Below, one piece after another: positions 1 through 5,314 of a stretch of DNA of 31,360 nt. The notes below the pieces were generated by a model. The model did no database searches. It worked only from the letters and a program-made list of their open reading frames with translations, and was not told where the DNA came from. The stretch lies in assembly GCA_029259995.1 (NCBI GenBank), contig JAJDEC010000255.1, positions 1 through 31,360 on the forward strand, in the 5' to 3' direction. Each line of letters starts with the position of its first letter. The stretch's first letter is position 1. Position numbers and translations under genes: made by a program. This DNA is from Phycisphaerae bacterium. GTDB lineage: Bacteria > Planctomycetota > Phycisphaerae > UBA1845 > UTPLA1.

Positions 1-326
1 TAAGCCGGATCGGGATTCGGCGCAATGAACCCGCCGAAAACCCAGGGCGTCGTGATCGTCACGCTCCCCGAAAAGTCCGAGTAGGGCTTGCGATTCAGCA
101 TGTCGCCCTGCGTGTACCACTGCATCAGCTCGTTGCCCTGCTCCTGAAAGTACATGGTGTTCGCCGTGGCGATGGTGCGCAGATTGGATAGGCACTTCGC
201 CTTCGCCCCCTCCTGCCGCGCCATGTGCAGCGCAGGGAGCAGGACCGAAATCAGAACTGCGATAATCGCGATCACGACCAACAGCTCAATCAGTGTGAAC
301 GCACGAATTCGTCGTTGCATGTTCAT
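1..326 (-). CDS. Type II secretion/pseudopilin-like prepilin, 3' part beyond the window
   Basis: Partial gene that enters from the left edge; 108 codons are visible with no stop. The N-terminus reads MNMQRRIRAFTLIELLVV followed by a hydrophobic helix ending near residue 33, which is the prepilin cleavage/methylation signal of type II secretion pseudopilins and type IV pilins. The residue before the cleaved Phe is Ala rather than the usual Gly. After the helix comes ALHMARQEGAKAKCLSNLR, typical of the many planctomycete pseudopilin-like proteins whose globular C-terminal domain is exported. The start at 326 has an AGGAG about 8 nt upstream; a second ATG at 320 is possible. It lies 67 bp downstream of the zinc-ribbon gene on the same strand and may be co-transcribed with it. 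The function is unknown beyond the pilin-like secretion signal. Confidence 0.9.
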   Translation of the reverse strand, partial: MNMQRRIRAFTLIELLVVIAIIAVLISVLLPALHMARQEGAKAKCLSNLRTIATANTMYFQEQGNELMQWYTQGDMLNRKPYSDFSGSVTITTPWVFGGFIAPNPDPA

Positions 327-393
327 GTGCCGCACTCCTACTTGATGTTCAAACCTCAGGTCCGGCCCTCAACCCCGCCGGATTGATCGCCAT

Positions 394-795
394 TCAAAGC
401 TGCTGAATCACGCGTTCCTTCCGCTCCGGTACTGGTTCGACCGGCATCGATTCGTCGTCGGGCGGATTGCAGATCGGGCATGTCCCATTGTGCCCCGGCA
501 CTTCCCGCCCGAAATACTCGGTAAAGCAGAGCGGGCATCGGGCAATCTGGTAGACCTCCCGCTTGCCGCAGGAATTGCAGATCAGCGGGACCGCGTTTTC
601 GACTTTGCTCAACGCCGTCATGTATTCCGCGGCCGTCAGCTCGAACCGCTGCTCGCAATCGGCACATCTCCACGCTGTCTTGGATTCTTCCGTATCCGGG
701 GCCCCGACATCCTCCCCGCCAGTATACCAGAAAATCAGCCCCGCCACGGCGAAGAGCCCGATCGCAATGATGATCTTGGTGCGTTTCAAAGTCAT
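394..795 (-). CDS. Membrane-anchored zinc-ribbon protein, hypothetical
   Basis: 133 residues. An N-terminal signal anchor spans roughly residues 6-24 (IIIAIGLFAVAGLIFWYTGG). The rest is soluble and contains four Cys pairs: CADC, CNSC, CPLC and CPIC, at about residues 43-46, 73-76, 88-91 and 107-110. This is the layout of two zinc ribbons or one four-pair double-zinc module. The protein is probably inserted in the inner membrane with the ribbons on one face. AGGAA abuts the ATG, so ribosome binding may instead use the GAGAGAAG a little further upstream. It precedes the pseudopilin gene on the same strand, which hints at a role tied to secretion or to the pseudopilin, but no enzyme motif is visible. 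I do not recognise a named family. Confidence 0.82.
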   Translation of the reverse strand: MTLKRTKIIIAIGLFAVAGLIFWYTGGEDVGAPDTEESKTAWRCADCEQRFELTAAEYMTALSKVENAVPLICNSCGKREVYQIARCPLCFTEYFGREVPGHNGTCPICNPPDDESMPVEPVPERKERVIQQL

Positions 796-936
796 TTCCT
801 GTCTTCTCTCGGTATGCGGCCCGACGTACTTTTGGGCGATATTCGGCGGCGGCAGTTACGCCTCTATTGAGCATGCCGATGACGAGCCAAGTGCCATTGG
901 CACGCCCAAACTCACCACACGACCGATCGGCGAGGC

Positions 937-970
937 ATCTGAAATCTCAAATCCCTGAATCTCAGATCAA
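937..970. repeat. A-rich dispersed repeat, copy 1
   Basis: The 16-mer ATCTGAAATCTCAAAT at 937-952 recurs exactly at 5048-5063. In both places a related tail of GAAATCTGAGAT type follows (here CTGAATCTCAGAT). The unit is built of alternating GAAATCT / AGATTT words, so parts of it are self-complementary. Both copies are intergenic. Confidence 0.7.
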
Positions 971-1405
971 CATCCCAATTGTCTCGGCACACGACACCGC
1001 AGTCGCGGAACAGGCTCGACACCCGAAATTGCCCACGACTCCGGCCGACCCGGGAACCGAAGTGGAATGGATTCAACCCCAATCGGACCAGCGTTTCATG
1101 CTGAAGAACGTGCAGAATTTCTGAATCCTTGTTCCCAACCGTTTCTCATGCCGTTGCCTGGATAGGCAAGGGATCTACCTGTCACGACCGGTTAGTCGGA
1201 ACGTCGCGAACCTGCAAAGGCGGGTCACAGGAATGGATCGAATGCAACGACACAAGAGGCAGTCGGCACGCAACGTCAGGAGATTGCAGATTGCTCGCCA
1301 ATCGGCCAAAATCGCCCATCGGTCCAATTCTCGCAATACATTGTCATCGACCTGCCTTTCTGGATTCGATGCACAACGGACGACCGGACTCACGCTGACG
1401 GATAC

Positions 1406-1428
1406 TGATTCGAATGGAATTCGAATCA
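1406..1428. repeat. Perfect inverted repeat, 10-bp arms
   Basis: TGATTCGAAT, then GGA, then ATTCGAATCA: two perfectly complementary 10-bp arms around a 3-bp spacer. It lies 50 bp beyond the stop of the minus-strand DNA alkylation repair gene. No T-tract follows on either side, so it is either a Rho-independent-like 3' hairpin without a U-tail or a protein binding site. Confidence 0.75.
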
Positions 1429-1478
1429 ACCCGTCACAGTCAATCGAGTCGTGCGAAGCTGTCGTGACCAGAGTCTCC

Positions 1479-2192
1479 CTAGCATCGCGTCGTTTTTCGC
1501 TTCTTCCCAACCCGACCCGCCTGCTCCAGTTTCTCGATGTACTCCAAAGCGAGCGGCACTTTGCACGCCGTATCCCCCATGTCCACATCGACTTTGCCGA
1601 GCTTCTTCGCTGTCGCCTTCGCATTTTTCATTAGCGGCGTAACATAAGCCGCCACGGCGATCACGAAGCCATTCATCGTGTATCGCACACGATTGGCCGA
1701 TGCATCGATCTCCTTCTCCACCTGCTTCAGCAATGCCTTGATTTCAGCAAGGTCCAACGTCTCATCCGGCGCAATCGCTACCAGGCTGGAATAGGTGCAC
1801 CATCCACAGGACGCGATGGACTCATTCTTCTTCAATTTGATCCACTTCATGGCCATGTCGCGCCCATGCGGACTCTCCGACGCCACCCAGGGCACGGCGT
1901 ACTCCGAGATCCATGTCCATGATGCCGACTTGGCCCAGTCGTCCAGTTGTTTCTTGCTCATCTGCCTGCCGTCAGCCACCAATCCGGCCAGATACATCGC
2001 GTCGTAGTTTCCGGTTTGGTAGAGTTCGCACGCCAGCTTGTGATCTCCCTTGATCTTCTTGGCGATGATTTTCAGGTCCGCCGCTTTCACCCCGAACACA
2101 TTGTCCCCGGCACCATGCCGCGCGTAGATCTTGCGCGTCTGCTCGCTACCGCATTTTTTCAGTTCCTTCATGATCTGAGCGACGCTGTGCAT
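1479..2192 (-). CDS. DNA alkylation repair protein, AlkD-like HEAT-repeat family
   Basis: 237 residues, the usual length of the AlkC/AlkD-like family. These are all-helical HEAT-like-repeat proteins that grip DNA; the characterised AlkD excises positively charged alkylated bases such as 3- and 7-alkylpurines. Family features visible here are the early KVFGV-like segment (NVFGVKAADLKIIAKKIKGD), the middle GLVADGRQMSKKQLDDWAKS and SWTWISEYAV segments, and the C-terminal DMGDTACKVPLALEYIEKLE. The tail is basic (GKKRKTT), which would suit DNA contact. The start at 2192 is preceded by AGGAGT at 6 nt. Next to unrelated small membrane genes, it is probably transcribed alone, with a 10-bp-arm inverted repeat downstream. 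The family call is secure; glycosylase activity for this subgroup is inferred. Confidence 0.93.
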   Translation of the reverse strand: MHSVAQIMKELKKCGSEQTRKIYARHGAGDNVFGVKAADLKIIAKKIKGDHKLACELYQTGNYDAMYLAGLVADGRQMSKKQLDDWAKSASWTWISEYAVPWVASESPHGRDMAMKWIKLKKNESIASCGWCTYSSLVAIAPDETLDLAEIKALLKQVEKEIDASANRVRYTMNGFVIAVAAYVTPLMKNAKATAKKLGKVDVDMGDTACKVPLALEYIEKLEQAGRVGKKRKTTRC

Positions 2193-2256
2193 GCAATACT
2201 CCTGGTTTCGAAGCCATTCGGCCTCGGGATGCCGGACTCTCTGAATGACTGTCGTG

Positions 2257-2721
2257 TTACGCGCGATCCACTGTCGGACTCACCTGTCCAAACCAGCCAC
2301 GGCGGCGTGCATTTGCGGAGAACCACAGCAATGCCGCGGCGATGACAATGACCAACGCGGGCATAACGGCGGCCGATGCTCCCATGACCTTCAACCCGCC
2401 GGCAATGATCATGCTGTAGATCATCTGGACGATCACAGCCACGAGGCTGACTGCAAACAGCCGGATGGCCCAAGGCCTTCGCATAAGCAGGCCGATGCTG
2501 CCCGCCAGTCCGGTTATCACGGCCAGGCCATAAACGAAATAAATCCAACCTGGTATGGACTGAGCCCACTCCCTCTGAGCCTCCGTCCAGGATTCCATTG
2601 CAGTCTCCTGTGCGAAAATCTCCGTTGCAAAGGCGGCACATCCCATCAAGTTCCACAACAACGCCACGGCTGCGATGACCCAATACCAGCCTGGGACGGA
2701 GGTCTTTTTTTCCTGGTTCAT
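2257..2721 (-). CDS. Small four-helix integral membrane protein, hypothetical
   Basis: 154 residues. Four hydrophobic segments are visible: about residues 11-32, 59-80, 85-109 and 114-134. A polar loop with Glu/Gln (QETAMESWTEAQREW) separates the first two. Relatives are often labelled sugar transporter by automatic pipelines, but nothing in the sequence proves transport. I chose the start at 2721 because GGAGGAA lies about 9 nt upstream, whereas the in-frame extension to 2880 has no such site and an unusual Arg/Cys-rich composition. It lies in a run of minus-strand small membrane genes; the gap of about 64 bp to the repair gene downstream could allow co-transcription. Confidence 0.82.
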   Translation of the reverse strand: MNQEKKTSVPGWYWVIAAVALLWNLMGCAAFATEIFAQETAMESWTEAQREWAQSIPGWIYFVYGLAVITGLAGSIGLLMRRPWAIRLFAVSLVAVIVQMIYSMIIAGGLKVMGASAAVMPALVIVIAAALLWFSANARRRGWFGQVSPTVDRA

Positions 2722-2917
2722 TCTCTTGTTCCTCCGCGACTCAGGTTTGAATTGAACAATCGTTTCGACGAGCAGCGCAAATACTGTGAATGGACGAAAA
2801 TCCTCGCTTGTCCATTCTCGCCGCAGGATTCCCTTCCTGCAAACGCACGCGACCGAGCAAGCGTCACTGACCACTCGCACAGCAACTCATTCCAATCGCA
2901 CTCACACGATCCGCCGA

Positions 2918-3295
2918 TTACGGACCTGTCAGACTCTTGATCAGCGAGTACATCGTTAAGTCAATCGCATACCACATCAGGACCACTCCCGCGAGCGAGA
3001 GTACAACGAATGCCCAACTCGCGCTCAGGACAACTCTCCGCTCAGCAACAAGCGCCGCGGCGGCGAGCATCACGCCCACAACCGGCAGCGCAAATACCAG
3101 CAGCCGCGCCTCGATGACGATTGTCGTCAACGTCGGCATCGTCGTGTTTAAGTCGTCCAGAATCGGCTTCATGGCAGGAACGCGCTGAAACGTAAGATAT
3201 GCGGTATACAATGCGATAACGACATTGAGCCCCATCGCGACCCAGACAAGAAGCTTGTAGTAATAGGCGTTGTACAATTCGGCCTTGTCATCCAT
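2918..3295 (-). CDS. Three-helix integral membrane protein, hypothetical
   Basis: 125 residues with three predicted membrane segments at about residues 13-33, 64-84 and 91-117. The loop between helices 1 and 2 (about residues 37-63) would face one side of the membrane. There are no Cys, His or acidic clusters that suggest chemistry. GAGGTG lies about 6 nt before the ATG at 3295, supporting that start. It is upstream of, and on the same strand as, the four-helix protein, about 196 bp away. I do not recognise the family. Confidence 0.78.
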   Translation of the reverse strand: MDDKAELYNAYYYKLLVWVAMGLNVVIALYTAYLTFQRVPAMKPILDDLNTTMPTLTTIVIEARLLVFALPVVGVMLAAAALVAERRVVLSASWAFVVLSLAGVVLMWYAIDLTMYSLIKSLTGP

Positions 3296-3523
3296 CTCGG
3301 CACCTCAACTGCTGGTACCAGAATCCTATCCCGTCCCCACTCCCCGCAGGAATCCCTCCCTGCAGTCGCGAGCATCTGCGCCCTCGCTCAATACAACGAC
3401 AGGAAGCCCATGGTCAACCGATCCAGAATCTGAAAATCGCATGCCGGCAAACAAACCCGCTCTCGCATCAGCGGCCGGAGAATCCTCCCGAGAATCGCAA
3501 TATGCCTGCTATTTCTGCCCGAA

Positions 3524-3618
3524 CGGAAGTGGATGGGGATCGAACCCACCCGACAACGCAATGCGCCGCCTCAACGGCTTTGAAGACCGCGGGAACTCCG
3601 TGGAGCGCTGACGCTTCC
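3524..3618 (-). tRNA. selC: tRNA-Sec (UCA), second copy, structurally degraded
   Basis: 95 nt, the length of bacterial tRNA-Sec, with anticodon TCA at 3583-3581 in a CTTCAAA loop, a long variable arm (GGCGGCGC / GCGTTGTC, 8 pairs including G-U) and a T arm with TTCGATC loop. The discriminator base is G and no CCA is encoded. The first 11 nt and a 38-nt core covering anticodon and variable arms are identical to the copy at 4108-4202. Differences: the acceptor has a C-A mismatch at pair 6 (GGAAGCG against CACTTCC), and the six positions that form the D stem in the other copy (GCGCTC / AGTTCC) mostly do not pair, leaving only an alternative 4-bp GCTC/GAGT hairpin. It may be a decaying duplicate or an altered but active gene. 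Confidence 0.8.
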
Positions 3619-3703
3619 GACGCGATGGTACCAGATCGAATTGATCCACCCACATCGGGTCAACGCCCGGCCATTCGCGTCGAGAGCACGAGGCCCTGCC
3701 GAC

Positions 3704-4087
3704 TCAAGAGTGATCGTCGATCCGAAAGAACTGCAACTTCCGCCCGCACTCAGGACAGACTCGACTCGTGTTCCCAGTCAGGTCGTAGCCACACTGCAGG
3801 CAGTGCGGTCTGGATACATCGAAAACCCATCGCCAGCGAATACGATCGTAGACTGTTCTCGACACCAGATATGCAATGAAGGGCGGCAACCCCAACCAGA
3901 CACTGAAGCCGACAGTCTGACCCAATCCCTCCATCTGAATACCCTTGCCCCCGAGAACATCCATCACAAAGATGATCATCGGTGGCAGAAAGTACGCGAT
4001 CGCGGCCAGAGTCACGAGAAAGAAGACAAGCGAAACGGCAAGTGCCGCGGCAACGGAATTGCGCTCGACTCGCAGCCTTCCTTTCAT
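3704..4087 (-). CDS. Membrane protein with C-terminal CGYDLTGN zinc ribbon
   Basis: 127 residues. Two or three hydrophobic segments come first (about residues 12-45 and 62-80). A soluble tail follows with CLQCGYDLTGNTSRVCPECG near residues 97-116. This CxxCGYDLTGN...CPECG ribbon is very common in planctomycetes, especially Phycisphaerae, and is found on many unrelated small membrane proteins; its function is not established. The start at 4087 sits after GGGAGCT about 5 nt upstream; the in-frame upstream extension would run through the tRNA-Sec gene and is rejected. It lies between two tRNA-Sec genes with 20 bp to the upstream tRNA, so it is probably co-transcribed with them. A link to selenium biology is only positional. 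Confidence 0.8.
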   Translation of the reverse strand: MKGRLRVERNSVAAALAVSLVFFLVTLAAIAYFLPPMIIFVMDVLGGKGIQMEGLGQTVGFSVWLGLPPFIAYLVSRTVYDRIRWRWVFDVSRPHCLQCGYDLTGNTSRVCPECGRKLQFFRIDDHS

Positions 4088-4107
4088 GGGAGCTCCCGTT
4101 CGGGATA

Positions 4108-4202
4108 CGGAAGCGGATGGGAATCGAACCCACCAGGCGACGCAATGCGCCGCCTCAACGGCTTTGAAGACCGCGGGGCCCACCAGGAACCCTGACGCTT
4201 CC
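4108..4202 (-). tRNA. selC: tRNA-Sec (UCA), intact copy
   Basis: Selenocysteine tRNA, which decodes UGA through SelB and a SECIS element after being charged with Ser and converted by SelA. 95 nt. Seven perfect acceptor pairs (GGAAGCG / CGCTTCC) stack on a 6-bp T stem (GGTGGG / CCCATC, loop TTCGATT), giving the 13-bp extended arm typical of tRNA-Sec. The D stem has 6 pairs (GGGTTC / GGGCCC) around a CTGGT loop. The anticodon stem-loop is GCGGT-CTTCAAA-GCCGT with TCA at 4167-4165. The variable arm has 9 pairs (AGGCGGCGC / GCGTCGCCT, loop ATT). The discriminator is G; CCA is not encoded. It implies that the genome encodes selenoproteins, though none is visible here. A strong hairpin lies just upstream (4212-4234). 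Confidence 0.93.
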
Positions 4203-4211
4203 AATTTGTCC

Positions 4212-4234
4212 CGCCGCGGGAATTCCCCGCGGCG
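4212..4234. repeat. GC-rich hairpin beside tRNA-Sec
   Basis: CGCCGCGGG, AATTC, CCCGCGGCG: perfect 9-bp arms around a 5-nt loop. It lies 9 bp upstream of the 5' end of the intact tRNA-Sec. There is no T-run, so it is not a standard terminator. It could be a mobile palindromic repeat or affect processing of the precursor. Confidence 0.75.
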
Positions 4235-4373
4235 AAACCCCCAATGTACGAAACTCGGCGGCGATCTGCCAGTCGAATCAGCAAATCAGCACGAATGGAC
4301 GCCCGCCCAATTGACGAGCGATCTACGACACTTTCCAATGGTTCGGCAACAAACAACGCGAAAGGAGCCCGAT

Positions 4374-4748
4374 ATGCGAATCGACTACGCCATTGTGTTC
4401 GTCAGCGACATGAAGCGTTCAGTCGCCTTCTATCGCGACGTGATCGGCCTGCCGCTCAAATTCGAAACGCCGGGCTGGACCGAATTCGCGACCGAGGGAT
4501 CCACGCTCGCGCTTCACGCTGCCGACGAAGCCAACCCAGACAACGCCCCCGCAGAACATTCACCCGCCGGACGATGCCGCACGGGCTTCTCAATTCCAGA
4601 TCTCGATGCGTTCCACTCGCGCATGATCGAAAAGAAGGTGCAGTGCATTCGACAACCCGAAGAAACCTTCGGCGTCCGCATCGCCCAATACGTCGACCCC
4701 GACGGTCTCGTCATCGCCGTCTCAGAAGACAAACAATCTTCTCACTGA
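4374..4748 (+). CDS. VOC superfamily (glyoxalase/bleomycin-resistance fold) protein
   Basis: 124 residues, one complete VOC module of two beta-alpha-beta-beta-beta repeats. Family features: the opening YAIVFVSDMKRSVAFYRDVIGL, the WTEFATEGSTLALHAADE strand pair, and the closing FGVRIAQYVDPDGLVIAVSE (Asp-Pro-Asp-Gly turn). VOC proteins bind a metal and catalyse isomerisation, epimerisation or ring cleavage, or sequester antibiotics; the substrate here cannot be told. His in LALH and the Glu near the C-terminus are candidate metal ligands. AAAGGAG at 4361-4367 precedes the ATG at 4374 by 6 nt, which sets the start and rejects the longer frame running through the tRNA. It stands alone, divergent from the tRNA-Sec cluster. 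Confidence 0.92.
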   Translation: MRIDYAIVFVSDMKRSVAFYRDVIGLPLKFETPGWTEFATEGSTLALHAADEANPDNAPAEHSPAGRCRTGFSIPDLDAFHSRMIEKKVQCIRQPEETFGVRIAQYVDPDGLVIAVSEDKQSSH

Positions 4749-4756
4749 TACCACCT

Positions 4757-4930
4757 GATGCCATGCTTGCCATCAAAGGCAAACATGTGCGCGCGTCGAG
4801 ACAATGCGCTGGACCTCGCCGGGTGCCATGCCGACGCCCAACGTCGGCATGCGAACGCGTCACCCGCGAAGGGTGCCATGCTTGCCCTTCATGGCAAGCA
4901 TGCGAGTGCGTAGTGACAACGTGCTGGACC
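4757..4930. repeat. Three related TGCCATGC palindromic elements
   Basis: Copies start at about 4757, 4822 and 4872. Copies 1 (4757-4815) and 3 (4872-4930) align over 59 bp at a constant offset of 115 bp without gaps; both consist of GTGCCATGCTTGCC, a short loop, GGCAA-CATG, then GTnGnGACAAnGnGCTGGACC. Copy 2 (about 4822-4860) keeps the frame TGCCATGC...GCATGCGAACGCG but has replaced the stem by CCGACG/CGTCGG with both arms changed, as if the pairing is maintained. All three can form hairpins. Confidence 0.75.
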
Positions 4931-5046
4931 GAGCTGTCGCTGGTACGAGTTTCCGTTCTCATACCCCCCTCCCCACGGGAATCCTTTCCCACAAAGCCCC
5001 GAATTCATGACTCCGCGACAATCGGTCACACTGTCGCACACCGAGC

Positions 5047-5077
5047 AATCTGAAATCTCAAATCTGAAATCTGAGAT
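5047..5077. repeat. A-rich dispersed repeat, copy 2
   Basis: The words AATCTGAAATCTCAA, ATCTGAAATCTG and AGAT alternate here. The first 16 bases from 5048 match 937-952 exactly. It is intergenic like copy 1. Confidence 0.7.
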
Positions 5078-5284
5078 AAACCCAAGATCACCCGCCACGC
5101 GAAGCGCGGGTCAAGCCATCATCAAAGGTGATTGCACGCCGTAACGGAAACGGACTGTGTCGGTTCGAGCGGAATTTGCGAGCGTTTGCGGGAGTTTGCG
5201 GGAGTTTGCACCGGAAGCGTATTTCACCCGGCGTGTGGATACAGCGATCAGTTCCGACGGAACGCGAAATAGTGACGTGCGACG

Positions 5285-5313
5285 AAAAAAACTTGCCCGC
5301 CGATTCAACGGCG
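5285..5313 (-). terminator. Candidate intrinsic terminator of the ATPase-coiled-coil gene
   Basis: Read on the minus strand: CGCCG, loop TTGAAT, CGGCG, six bases, then seven T (5291-5285). It lies directly after the TAA stop. The stem is short and the T-run is offset by six bases, so it is a weak call. Confidence 0.4.
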
Positions 5314-5314
5314 A

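Larger units (their letters stand above)
796..1478. other. 683-bp gap without a convincing gene
   Basis: The open frames here on both strands lack ribosome binding sites and family motifs and look like chance frames. The gap contains one copy of an A-rich repeat (937-970) and a perfect 10-bp inverted repeat (1406-1428). Since the genes on both sides are on the minus strand, the promoter of the zinc-ribbon gene should lie close to 796-900. Confidence 0.6.
4749..5314. other. 566-bp repeat-bearing intergenic region
   Basis: No convincing gene is present. The region holds three related palindromic elements (4757-4930), one copy of the A-rich dispersed repeat (5047-5077), a short GTTTGCGGGA tandem around 5184-5210, and a candidate terminator for the minus-strand ATPase gene at its right end. 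Confidence 0.65.

Noticed and set aside
3945..4373. 143-codon upstream extension of the VOC protein through the tRNA-Sec gene
   Set aside because: The VOC fold and a good Shine-Dalgarno place the start at 4374; the upstream part is antisense to the tRNA and the zinc-ribbon gene.
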